This document shows positions 46,320-56,809 of a stretch of DNA of 64,000 bases, piece after piece. Below the pieces are notes generated by a model. The model was not told the origin of the DNA and made no database searches. It was given only the letters and a program-made list of their open reading frames with translations. Position 1 is the first letter of the stretch. Every line of letters begins with the position of its first letter. The translations under genes were made by a program, and so were the position numbers. The stretch is from the NCBI GenBank assembly GCA_033964015.1, contig CM066922.1:25972961-26036960 (forward strand), given 5' to 3'. Source of the DNA: Scolanthus callimorphus (Eukaryota; Cnidaria; Anthozoa; Actiniaria; Edwardsiidae).

Positions 46320-46745
46320 ATGAAAATACCGACAGAGCCAGCCACTTTGGTTTACCTGTAAGAGTGTGTTCAATGAACGAGTCGACAAATTTGTAGACAA
46401 GTTCACCAGACTTTTTCGTGTTTCATTCAAGCAAAACTTCGATGGCAATGCCGTTTCACAAAACAACAATGTATTGTTTTGGGATGCATGTACACTTCTA
46501 TGAAGAAATACCAGGATTTTGTTACATTTCTATGAAAGATTCCAACGATTTGTTTACCTGTAAGGGATGTTTGGACAAAATTCATTTCAATGAACGAGTC
46601 GACCATAAATTCCTTCTTTATGTGATTGCGTAAGCACGGTCACCAGGGATTTTATGAATGCTTTAGTCCATCAAAGTTCGATGGCAATGCCGGTGTTAAA
46701 AACCAACAAAGTGTTGTTTTGAGGCGTACATTCCTTTGCCGACGC
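46320..46745 (+). repeat. Diverged tandem duplication upstream of the helicase gene
   Basis: Two units of about 215 bp share 'gtttacctgtaag', 'ttcaatgaacgagtcgac' and 'tcgatggcaatgcc'. They sit immediately before the proposed promoter and first exon of the helicase gene and may be upstream regulatory sequence. Confidence 0.5.
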
Positions 46746-46748
46746 TAA

Positions 46749-46757
46749 CATAAAAGT
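46749..46757 (+). promoter_or_regulatory. Weak TATA-like box of the helicase gene
   Basis: CATAAAAG lies about 55 bp before the donor site that ends the proposed 5' non-coding exon at 46,812. Confidence 0.3.
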
Positions 46758-47134
46758 TCCGCAACCGCTAGCGTTAACTGTCAGTCCAAGCAAGAAGTCG
46801 ACAGAGTGGCAGGTAAGAAGTTTAGCTACGTTTGCTCGTTTAAGTTCGGCTGTTTATCTCATTTCCCTTGATTTACGTCAAATTCAGAATTCTAACTCTA
46901 TACAACTACTTAAACAGACTCTCGTTTATCACAAAATCGTCGGTGAATAAAGCCATCAGTAGATTCAGAGAGGAAGTTTGTGTAATAATTTTGATCAACC
47001 GAGCATCGCCTAGTCTAGTGAAGAACCAAACGTTTTCAAGAGCTTTCATCAGATAATCTGGTTCTGAAATTGAAGTGCGAATAACTACAAAATCCGATCC
47101 ACTAAAATCAAATTTACCATTTATGTTTTTCAGA

Positions 47135-50100
47135 ATGCCAGCAACGACTCCTTCACGACTGTTAACGAAAACAGCGATACGAGACAAACTTTTGGCAGAT
47201 GTCATACCAGTAGTGGAACGCACTTGCTCTATTATTGGAGTAAAATGTAATTGGAGGGTCCAAGGTGGTTTGCAAGGAATCCGCTCGGCGTGGAGAGAAA
47301 TAGTTAAGAAGCGTAATGAGTGTGATGTGGTTATACAGAAGACACCAGGCGTGGCTTTTTTCTTTTCGGCCATTTCTACATTCACCACGACAAAGGATAG
47401 CAAGGATGACAAGGAAGGCCACACCGAGGAGGACGAGGAAGGCGGTGAAGATAATGATCAAGCTTCAATTGATGCTCCGACCCAATTATCTCAGGTACAT
47501 TGCGTGAAACTTGATTCATTGTAAGTAAGTATGTGACCAAACAGAGGGCACGCGTTGCCGAATTAGCCGATTGGGCACTTTTAATACACCATTTTTACGA
47601 TTGAGTGCATCGCCATTGTTCTCATCCGTTGTTACAAGCCTCAAGCGACAACATTTTAGATGGCACAATAAAAGTAGTAGTATTTTTCCAGACAAAGGCT
47701 CTACCAATCATTAATGTAACAATTGGTTTACCATAAGCGAAACTCCATTTTTGCACCTTGGTGACCCAGAAATGGTACACTCAATCGTTAAATTATCAAA
47801 GAGCATGCGCATTTTTGACGTTCTGTTTTTCGTGTAACCCCTTCTTTTGTTTTCTACTATAGTCCTCGGGAATCGCTCAAGCGGCTCAACAAAAATTACA
47901 CCCCTCTATAACTTACTGGGTTGCAATACAATCACAGAACGGCATGCCCGTTTCTGCACTAGTTCTTCATAGAAGACTCGTTAAATGCGAAGTAGAAGTG
48001 AATTCCACTAGAGCGTCCAAGAAGAAAGGGGACGAACGACTTCAGAAGCTATGTCAGGAGGTAAAGGATCATAAGAACGCGCTGATGTCTTCACTTGTGA
48101 AAGAGTCTTTCAGTAACTATTGGGAAGAATTAACAGAATATTTAGAACTTGGAACTCTTCCCGTCACTCAATGCGACAACGTCGTGCGACTCGTTGTGCT
48201 ATCTAAAGAATTCGCTACCAAGTTGCGTCCAGCATTACGATCCCTGCGAGAAGTTGGACTGGTGTTTGATGTTTTCAGCCCTCACCAATTAGACGAGGAG
48301 ACAAGTGACAGCCCTCCAGCAAAGGAGCTTGCACAGCCATTGAAAGTTTTGTGCAATGACGTTGAACGTATATTGACCAAGTTACACTATGCATACAGAG
48401 GTGGTCAGGTGTACAAGAAGTCCACAGGAGCGCAATTCACCTACCAAAGAATGTGTACAGTTGGATCATTTTTGCATTCATTGCTAGGCAACCCAGACTT
48501 CAAGGACCGACTGATGAATCACATGCCACGTTTGAAAGCCCTTCTAGAAAACGAGGACTGCCAAGCCATCACCCAGCTTCAAATCGACAAAGATCTAGTT
48601 GAAGTAAATGATGGATGGTTTTGGTCATTCCAAAAAAGGGATTTCGTTCATGGTACGCTGAAGGAATCTGACGTTGGACAAATATCACCACGAGCATTCG
48701 TCAAGTATGACCATGGCCAAGATGACGTAGATGCGGGATACTTTGCTGGTATTCTGCGAAACAGTTTGTCCCCAGACCAAATCGAAATGTTCTGCCAGGA
48801 CTTCCTTCTGTTGTTCGAGAAGAGAAGACATCACAAGCAAAAGGTCCCCTGTCTTGTGGGCCCTTCAAACAGTGGGAAGACATCACTCTTCCTGGCAACG
48901 TGCCAAATAATAGAACAAAGCAAGGTTGCAAGGATCACAAAACAGAAGGCCTTCAACAAGGCTATGATCAAGAAAGACACCGAATTGATAAACGTTGATG
49001 AGGCAACCGAAACCTTGATGAGCATTGATGACTGGAAAGTGATAACACAAGGCGGTTGGACGGCCCACGACCGAAAATGGAAGACCGCAGAAGGATTTCA
49101 GAACGATGCGCCGATGTTCATCACATGCCAAAAAGAGCTCGACTTCAAGAGTCCAGAAGACAACGAGGCAATGAAAAACCGTCTGAACATCTACATGTTC
49201 CAATCACTACCAGAAGTAAATACTCGAGCTGCCAAGTGGATCAAGACGCATCCTATGGAGATAATTGTCTGGTGTGCAAGACAAAGCAGACGTCCACTTG
49301 ATAGCGACGTAAGTTGACTCAAAACACTGTTATAATCGGTTCTTTGTTAAGACCCCGTCCACAATGATTAATGTTTCAGCAAGTTCAGAGTTTTTTAATT
49401 TTCAAAGCACTCAAAACAGACTCTTACTTCTCTCCGTTTCTTTGTTAAACACTGACTATTCCTCTTTTATAGGATGAGGAAGTAGCACAACATGACAACG
49501 AAGGCGCAGTGCCGAAAGACGACCTTGAAAACATTCTGGCGGTGCGACTAGACGATGAAGAGGCGTCGCCGGGCGAGTCTGATAATGAAGACCAGTCAGT
49601 GAATGAACAGACAAGCAGTGAAGACGAGGGTTTGGACTGTTCATACGATGATCAGATCACTGATCTCAACAGGTATCCCAGTAGTGAGATAGTAAAGATA
49701 CCTTATGTGGAAACATGCTAATATTTTCTGTTCTTCTCTGTCGACAGGGCTAAAGACGAGTGTGAAGATAACGCAAAAGTAAGAATGATAGAATGGATGG
49801 TGGAGGAGGTGAAGAAGAAACGACGAGTCCTACGACTTGATGCCAGAGAAGGGCGAATAGCGTTGCGGGAGCGAGAGATAGATAACCTGAGGAGACATGG
49901 TGTTGGGGAAGAGTTGCTGCTTCTTCTTCCAAGTCAACCAGGGGACCCAGTACCGACGCCTCTTCAACAGGAGATCGAGGAGGCGCAAGCTGAACATCGC
50001 CGGAAAAAGAAAGACGAAGAAAAAAGGCTGCTCCAAGCACAGGCAGAGCGCTTCTACGAAGACGAGTGGGTAATCGCAAAGGAGAAGGAAATGCTGAATT

Positions 50101-50540
50101 TGCGTAAACAAGAAGTGAATGCCAAAGATGAAGATACCAAGCGTGCTTTGTCCTATATGGCGAGCGTTGCACGAGACGCGCTAAGATTGCGCGTTCTCGG
50201 ATTGGAGGTACCTGCAACTGCAAAAAATTGTTTCAACGAGAAGATGCTTGCGGAGAGACGAAAGGCCGTAGTGAAGCTTGGTCTTATCAAGGCTAGTCAA
50301 GTAGCGGTTATATCCCATCCCTGGGAACCACTTCCCTTCACAATCGGCGAAGAATGCGAAGGCAATGAGATCATCCTGACGACTCCTATGTCTCAATCAA
50401 GGCCAAGCACTAGTGGTACTTCATCTCAGAGGTTTCTCATTCATCGCACGCCAAAACGACGAGCAAGTCAGAAAAGCGCCACTCCTTCCGTGCCAAAAAG
50501 AGGGCGTATTACTCATTTCTTCCCTCCAAGTCAGCAGTGA
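47135..50540 (+). CDS. Superfamily 3 helicase (E1/NS1/Rep-like), 932 aa, five exons
   Basis: A non-coding first exon ending at 46,812 (AG|GTAAGA) joins coding exons 47,135-47,494, 47,863-49,308, 49,473-49,672 and 49,748-50,540; all junctions are GT-AG and keep frame. Exon 3 has the SF3 set: Walker A 'GPSNSGKTS' (about 48,859), Walker B 'ELINVDEAT', B'-like 'KVITQGGWTAHDRKWK', sensor 'PMFITCQKELDF' and an Arg-finger-like 'NRL'. SF3 helicases are the replicative initiators of papilloma-, polyoma- and parvoviruses and some mobile elements. No HUH nuclease motif is seen N-terminally. The C-terminal part is acidic, then coiled-coil-like and charged, ending 'RGRITHFFPP', which resembles a PCNA-binding box without the Gln. 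No disruption was found, unlike the Polinton. It could be part of a mobile element, a virus relic or a domesticated gene. Confidence 0.85.
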
Positions 50541-51089
50541 TTGAACACATTTTGCCCGAACAACCCGATACAGTGTGTAGATTTTCGTTAAATTTCTCGT
50601 AATAAGTCGCACGTGTGTTTATTTATTATTATTTATTATTTACTATTAATTTCTTAGGATGAACCAGAAACGAAAGGGCCTAACGTAAGAGCGCATTACA
50701 AATTTCTTTTCGAAAACTTGCTAGGTGGTCAGTCTGTAATAATGAGTTAAATCGATATTGATGTATTTCAAAAACGAGTTAAACAATGTAGATCGTCTTT
50801 CATTAAAATTATAAGGAATGAGAAATATGATCGGGTTTGCAATTAATAAAGTTTATTGATGTAAGTAGTAGCTTGCAAGGGCCTCCAGTTAATGCATTGC
50901 TATATGTTTATTTGAATTACCAGGCGAAAGAAATCTACAATGACAATAAAATCACGAGCATTTAAAAAACATCACCGTCTGTTGTTATGATCTTGGAATG
51001 CCGTTTATGTTATTGCTATCATTACTAAATCATCTGAACTATCCATTGCTTCGTGATCTCGTTGTAATTCATGCTACAACACACAAATC
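50541..51089. other. Convergent 3' region with poly(A) signals on both strands
   Basis: AATAAA at about 50,843 on the plus strand could end the helicase transcript; several TTTATT (AATAAA on the minus strand) around 50,605-50,640 and 50,907 could end the leftward transcripts. Near 50,880 a 15-base block ('aactggaggcccttg' on the minus strand) repeats the end of the cyclin-like frame. Confidence 0.5.
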
Positions 51090-51473
51090 TCATTGTTCCA
51101 AAATATGGCGGTGCTCCAAGGGCCTCCAGTTCAGCGACTGCAAAACATTTAGTTCTTCCTCGATAATGTCTTCCCTTTTGACTGGCGGCGAGATGATATC
51201 CATAAATATGCTGTTTCCTTTCGTGTCGCTGTCTTCTAACTTAATTGCTATAAACAGGCAAGCGAGAATGAGCTTCCTTAGGCTGGACTTTTTTCTGTGC
51301 GACGTTCTATTGAGATGGCGCCATAACAGACTTTCCGCCAATATGGCCGTTGACTTGGGATAGTTACACGTACACATATCTTCAAAAAACATCCAGGCAA
51401 ATTCGATATCCTTCTGAGATAGTTCAGGGTGTTTTTCTGTGAGTCTGTCCATCCTAGCTCGAAGGCGCTGCAT
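51090..51473 (-). CDS. Short cyclin-box protein (127 aa)
   Basis: The frame starts with ATG at 51,473 and reads through helices typical of a cyclin N-terminal box: 'AESLLWRHLN', 'LRKLILACLFIAIKLED', an acidic/charged segment, then 'EELNVLQSLNWRPLEH' (the conserved E..VL..L.W signature). At 127 residues it has one box only. Cyclins activate CDKs; a box next to a viral-type helicase suggests pushing host cells into a replication-competent state, but that is inference. It may have an upstream exon, since a 'cag' acceptor-like site lies at its start. It is in the same orientation as, and just downstream of, the recombinase gene. Confidence 0.65.
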   Translation of the reverse strand: MQRLRARMDRLTEKHPELSQKDIEFAWMFFEDMCTCNYPKSTAILAESLLWRHLNRTSHRKKSSLRKLILACLFIAIKLEDSDTKGNSIFMDIISPPVKREDIIEEELNVLQSLNWRPLEHRHILEQ

Positions 51474-51617
51474 CAGGTAAAGAGGTTGGACCGGACTGCG
51501 TCACCTCATTTTGTAGTACAGCAATATACCCAGCGATCTTTGAGGGCTTGCGAACGTTTTCAATTGGTTCCCAATACCGTCCCCATGACAACAAATTGGT
51601 TCCTAACATACCTAAAA

Positions 51618-53381
51618 TTACTTTGTGGAGAATGACGGAAATCTTCGCGCTGCACGACTTAGCAAGGAGTTGGCTGTCCTCCCTTTTTGGAAATGAAGTT
51701 CGGGGTCCTTGAGGATAGCTTTCCATTGACCAAACCCATACCTCTTAAGTCCAGCCTTAAGATATTTGTCCTCTTCGGGGGTAAACATGACATTCTTCCG
51801 TCTCGTGGAGCTTAACAAGGCTTTCCCTTTTAATGCATTTTCGCGCTTGAGATTTGGCGTACAAGCGGGGAGTTCAGGGGGCAGAACTTCCTTGATTGTT
51901 TCGACCTCGTCAGTAGAAGAGCTGTCTGCTTTCTCGTCTTGCTCTTGGGAGGATGCACTAGACTTGTCAGAGAGCCGTGCGCGCACGTCGTTTTCAAGCT
52001 CTGAACCCTTGTCACCTTGCAATTCTTTGATAAACATGTGCGCCCTTGTCGCAACGTCGCGCGATCTTTGTTTTTGGTAGTGTACCCTGGCCACAACAGA
52101 AGTGTGTTTTTGGTCTTCCGATATGGTGCTTTGGGCACTGCTGTCCAGAGTTCTCGAGCTTGCGGTCTCGACGATCTGTCGATAGCGGGTGGGATGAACG
52201 TATTTGCCGGTCGCGTCAAACACCAACTTGCTCATTAATTCTCCAAGTTTGCTGTGCTGGCCTCCATTTCTTGTCACGAGGACGTAATCACATGTTGGCT
52301 TTAATTGCGGCCGAATATGGGTGATGAATCCTTCAAGCACTTGCATGTTTGTGTCGGTTAAATAAATAGAGTCAAACCCATATTTTCCTGCAGTCTTAAA
52401 CATTTTCTGGTCAATAAATCCACCGTTTGTCTTGGCTTTTGTGACCATGTCAACAGTCAAATACTGATACGTCATTGGGCGAGAACCTTTAACTTTGATA
52501 AACAAATACAGCGCGAGGAATTTCGTGGCAAATGATAAATCTAGCGGCGATGCTGCGTGTGGACGTTCCTTACAGGTTTTAAGCACATTCTCGTAGCGCG
52601 ACAAATAATGACCAACTGCTTCCAAGAGCTCCTCTAATGTTGCCCAATGTCCCTTAGCTTCTAGTGCGTCTATATCGAGGTCGCTAGTGCACTGAATGCG
52701 CATCATTTTAGAAACTGTTCTGCGTACCTTTTTCAAGTAGACTTCCGTGGTAGAAAAATTACTTAGCACCTTTGCCGACGCTCCGTTTACCTTTCTAAAA
52801 TCTATAAGTTCTGCAATTGCGTCGATGTACCCCACCCGCCCAGCATGCCCAAGCTTCCATTCATCCTGAAGCACGTCAATAAACTTAAAAAGCAGATTAG
52901 GAGAGCACAAACTGAAGTCTATTATCTCAAATGTTAGGTCTTCTTCGTCTTCGCAGCAAAATTTCAAGAACTTCAAGCACCTGCTAACTATTTGCCGAGC
53001 TTGGCGATCACTTTTACAGCCACCTCCAGTGCCAGTTAGCCACGAAAAAACTTGCTGAGCAATTTCACTTGAAATGTCAAACGTAGGCATTGATCTCAAA
53101 TTACGCGCAGAGTTTCCAGCAGCTTCACGTTTTACAGAGGTACTCACATTCTCTTTAGCAAGGTTGATATCAGGCTTTTCGTCAAAGTAATAAAACCAAA
53201 GATGCTTTTTCTTTACGTGTTTTCTGCATCCTCGCTGTGTGGCGAATCCATCGTGTTTGCATTCTTGAACTGGACAGTGAAAAAGGCCATCCACTTCGTC
53301 TTCCTCTAGGTGAAGTCTTTTAGGCTTGAGCGAAGCATTCGGTAATTTCGACCAGTTAATTACCTCTCCTCGTTTGCTCAT
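51618..53381 (-). CDS. Tyrosine-recombinase-like protein with C2H2 finger and Myb/SANT domain (587 aa)
   Basis: Single open frame from ATG at 53,381. Residues 36-60 form a C2H2 finger (C-x4-C-x13-H-x4-H). Residues about 110-450 resemble a tyrosine recombinase: helical core-binding part, then candidate catalytic residues R301 ('GSRPMTYQYLT'), a Lys near 329-333, H396-x-x-R399 ('HPTRYR'), H426 and Y435 ('QKHTSVVARVHYQ'), the R-K-H-R-H-Y order of phage integrases and Cryptons. A Ser/Glu-rich linker leads to a Myb/SANT domain at about 532-583 ('FTPEEDKYLKAGLKRYGFGQW'), like telobox-type DNA-binding modules. It would cut and rejoin DNA through a Tyr-linked intermediate. It could instead be a domesticated transcription factor. 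Confidence 0.7.
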   Translation of the reverse strand: MSKRGEVINWSKLPNASLKPKRLHLEEDEVDGLFHCPVQECKHDGFATQRGCRKHVKKKHLWFYYFDEKPDINLAKENVSTSVKREAAGNSARNLRSMPTFDISSEIAQQVFSWLTGTGGGCKSDRQARQIVSRCLKFLKFCCEDEEDLTFEIIDFSLCSPNLLFKFIDVLQDEWKLGHAGRVGYIDAIAELIDFRKVNGASAKVLSNFSTTEVYLKKVRRTVSKMMRIQCTSDLDIDALEAKGHWATLEELLEAVGHYLSRYENVLKTCKERPHAASPLDLSFATKFLALYLFIKVKGSRPMTYQYLTVDMVTKAKTNGGFIDQKMFKTAGKYGFDSIYLTDTNMQVLEGFITHIRPQLKPTCDYVLVTRNGGQHSKLGELMSKLVFDATGKYVHPTRYRQIVETASSRTLDSSAQSTISEDQKHTSVVARVHYQKQRSRDVATRAHMFIKELQGDKGSELENDVRARLSDKSSASSQEQDEKADSSSTDEVETIKEVLPPELPACTPNLKRENALKGKALLSSTRRKNVMFTPEEDKYLKAGLKRYGFGQWKAILKDPELHFQKGRTANSLLSRAARRFPSFSTK

Positions 53382-53431
53382 CTCACTCAGAAGTCAAGAC
53401 TAAAACGATTGAATCTCCAAACGACGCTATC

Positions 53432-53439
53432 GTTTTATA
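53432..53439 (-). promoter_or_regulatory. TATA box of the recombinase gene
   Basis: Read on the minus strand it is TATAAAAC, about 50 bp upstream of the ATG at 53,381, leaving a very short 5' leader. Confidence 0.6.
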
Positions 53440-53782
53440 CCACTTTTTGTTCCCAGGAGACGTATTTTTGAGCTAGCGAATCATAGCTCTTTGTGGTCAT
53501 ATCTGCCCAAACATGCCCTTTTGACAATACCCAAGAGAGTTAAACAAGCCCAGACACGAAATGTCGTTGAAAAGAAGACGTGACACTTTGCTTGGGCGTG
53601 TCAGAAAATGACAATTAAACATGCCCAGACTTATTCTTACTTGTTAACACAAGCTAGTTAATATGCAAGTTTATAGACGTGCCTTCAATATTAGACAAAA
53701 CTCGCATTGTTTTTTTTAGAAGACTTACCCTGTTAAAAAGGAACAATGCGTTCCCTTTTATAGTTAAACGAATCGTTCCTTT

Positions 53783-54310
53783 AAGGTGCTAATCGGAACC
53801 GTTTGGGCAATTGAGGAACGAAAATAGCATTGTTCGGACCTGGTGTTCCTATATGACAACTAATTGGGAACAATTGGTCCGAATTTTTGGATCGGGCCAG
53901 TTCACACAGGAACTATTGTTCCTATTAAGTAAAAAGGAACGCAGTCGAAAGGAACGATTGGTTCCTTTTAACTTTAAAAGGTCCTTTTGTTCCGTTTATT
54001 AGTCAATTGGTTCCTTTCACATCTTAAGGAAAAGAACAACAGGGCCTTTCTATGCAATTTTAAATAGGTCTTTTCGCTGTTAAAAGGAATGAAATCAAAA
54101 ACGCGCGGAACACTAGCGCTTTGAAAAACTTGTCAGTTTTCATGTCGCGTCAGTTTAAAAGCAAATATCGAATTATGGTAGTCATAATCAGGTCCAAATT
54201 CAAAGACAGAAATTTTTATGGCGATAAAGAGAATTTAGGTCCACTTATAAGCTGTCATCACTTTTGGGGAATGGCAATAACAATAACAATAACAATAACA
54301 ATAACAATAA
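53783..54310. repeat. 'ggaacaattggttcc' repeat, uninterrupted copy, ending in (CAATAA)n
   Basis: Matches 34,813-35,246 joined to 36,364-36,480 and shows the empty site of the 35.2-36.4 kb insertion. It ends with a run of CAATAA hexamers, which suggests a retroposon tail. Confidence 0.65.
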
Positions 54311-54400
54311 TGAAATAATGTTGGAATATCCACATAGTGGCTCTTCATCAAACATTAGTTGGCCTGCTAGCCGGCGTTTGTCATTGTTTTAACGGCGAAA

Positions 54401-54511
54401 ATACCTGGAGTTTGTTGTTCTCCGGCTGGCCTCGTTTTAAAACTCGTGCCAGGTAGACCGCGCGTACAGAAATCCAAGATGGCGCCTCGAACAACAAACT
54501 CCAGGTATATT
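54401..54511. repeat. Hairpin with 'ataCCTGGAGTTTGTTGTTC' arms
   Basis: The left arm (about 54,401-54,421) is matched by its complement at about 54,491-54,511. Short MITE-like element. Confidence 0.5.
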
Positions 54512-54574
54512 AAATATGCTAGCCATATAACGATTGAAAGGTTAAAACTAAGTTGATACTTAATCAATTTTATT

Positions 54575-55559
54575 TATCTATATATTAATACCGTAAGGAA
54601 AATCGTGTCGACACTCGCTCCACTCAGCCCTGAAGCTGTGCCGCCAAAAGAAGTTCGCAAACCCGAAGGGAAGGTGGAAATCTGGACCATGGGCGTGTTT
54701 TTGTTGGAAAAGATTCATCTCGGGCTAAGTTTTAATACAAGCGATTTCTTAAGCGAGGGACAAAGCCGCCATCACAGCCATGTTGAATTCTCCCACAGAA
54801 ACTAAAAAAGAACTCGGTTCGCGCAGCCGAAAGCACATTGACATTCAAACCTAAATGGTTCTCTTACAGATTACATACAGGAATGTGCAGGGATAACTCT
54901 AACTGGAAAGATTTGAGCTGAGAAAAATTTTCATTCAAGTTTCAACAAACGTACTACCTTTCTTCCCTCGGAGCACGCGCTAAGTCATGCAAGTCGAAAT
55001 GACACATTTACAAAACAAAGTCCGTGAAAGTCATGAATAATATTCTCTAAGTATAAATCCTGACGGCTCTCTCGCAAAACGAAGGACACAATCCCGAAGA
55101 GAAGAAATCCCTCAGTGGGCATGTTTTTGTCGGAAAAAATTCACTTTGGGCGAAGTTCTAATTCAAAAACATATAAATAAGATAAACTAAAAACAAAATA
55201 TTATTCCATAAAACATTTTTACTTGACCTGTTTCTTCTCTCCCCTCGCTGAGATATTATAAACATACAAGCAATTCCGAAGTCAAATTGCGCTTTCGATT
55301 TTCACGGGTTCTTTGACCGATTTGAGAGACGGACACATGCGTGATTTTTTCGCACCAATCAGGGAGACCAGTGCAAAAAAAAAAATCCTTTTGGGCTCAC
55401 TTCATTTATTTCGGCATGGTGGGACGGGGTACTCATGCTGATGGGAGGTTATTAGTAATGTAAATCCAGCAGTTTAGGAAGGGGGAAATAATGAACCCCT
55501 TCCCACATCCATATGGCCATTTTCCCCCTTACACTCCGTGAATTTTTCACGGGCATCAG
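54575..55559 (-). repeat. Dispersed ~1.1 kb repeat, copy 3, inverted
   Basis: Reverse-orientation copy of 28,107-29,155, also continuous across the Polinton target (55,016-55,021). The protein-like frame is open on the plus strand here (54,605-54,805). Confidence 0.8.
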
Positions 55560-56700
55560 GTAGTAGATATAAAAATTATAAATAAAAATGTAAAACTATA
55601 AATTCTTTCTCAGATAGGCAGTGACTTCACGGGAGACAGGGTTGAAGTTAAATTGCGAATATTAGCTGGTAGGCCTTTTAAAAAGTTTAGCTACACTATC
55701 TTGAAAAGTGTCTTGAAGTTAAATTGCGAATATTAGCTGGTAGGCTTTTAAAACGTTTAGCTTGGACGGTGCGGACGTGTTTTCTTCAGTTCCTACAAGA
55801 ATCTCTAGGGCTCTTAAAATATTGGCGTAAACCTTTCAAGGATTACTTCAGGACAACGCTTAAAGACCAGTGGCCAGAGGTTTGATATTTATTGAGCTTG
55901 AATGCGCTTTCGAATTAACTGTCTCAAGTTTGTAAATTCGTTCGATCTTGAGAACCGAAGCGCCTCTTGAACTAAAACACTTTTTATCACCTTATCTCTG
56001 CACTTTTATTTGCTGTTGTATTAACTCAATCATCTGATCTCCTTGTGGGCTTTCCTTAGATTAAACTCAGCCGAATTTAACCTATTTTAGTAAACCATAA
56101 TTAAAAGCTGTTTTAAATTTTCCGCCATTCTGATCCGTTCTTTATTTCCTACTTGTCGTCACAAGAAGTGAACCGATTTCTGAAGGTGTCTCTACTAGTT
56201 TCGTTTTTCCTGTTAGTTAAACTTGCGCGCTTAATTATTTCCTCTCTTTTTGTCTGGTCTCCTATGCCTTGATATCTATTCGTATCATAGACTTTCTGTT
56301 CTTTTCGTCGGGTAAAATAAATAAATTTCTTTTGCCAGCTAATTACTTATTCAGTTTTGAGCTGGTCATTCAACCCTAAACTTTACTGAAGCGTATTTGC
56401 ATAAGTTTGATCACGCTCTCGCTGTCACACTTTATTGATCCTTATTTGCATAAGTCACGCTCTCGCTGTCACACAATCCTGTCTCTTGGTCTGAAGACCA
56501 GTGAACTTTTTTCTTTTTTCTTTTATAGAAAACATTTTTTTCATTGAATAACACAAAATTCACTTTCGATTAAACAACATGTAACCTATAACATCACTTT
56601 TAACTATCAATTCAATATTTATACAACACTGAAAGGTTAAGGGGAAGTTAAAGGGAATAAAAGAAGGGAGTAAAGAGAGAACAGGGGAAACGTTAAAAGG
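55560..56700. other. No gene; small local duplications
   Basis: A ~70-bp tandem duplication ('gttaaattgcgaatattagctgg' at about 55,645 and 55,715) and a second pair ('cacgctctcgctgtcacac' near 56,411 and 56,456). Part of this may be the 5' region of the LINE that follows. Confidence 0.4.
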
Positions 56701-56809
56701 GAATAAAGGGTAATAAAGGGAGTAAAGGGTAATCTTTTATTATTATTATTATTATTATTATTTTAACACATTTTTTTTTTCTTTAATTATAGAAGAATAT
56801 AAGGAAATA

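Noticed and set aside
50998..51363. 121-codon plus-strand frame with hydrophobic start
   Set aside because: Lies opposite the cyclin-box frame, which has recognisable family motifs.
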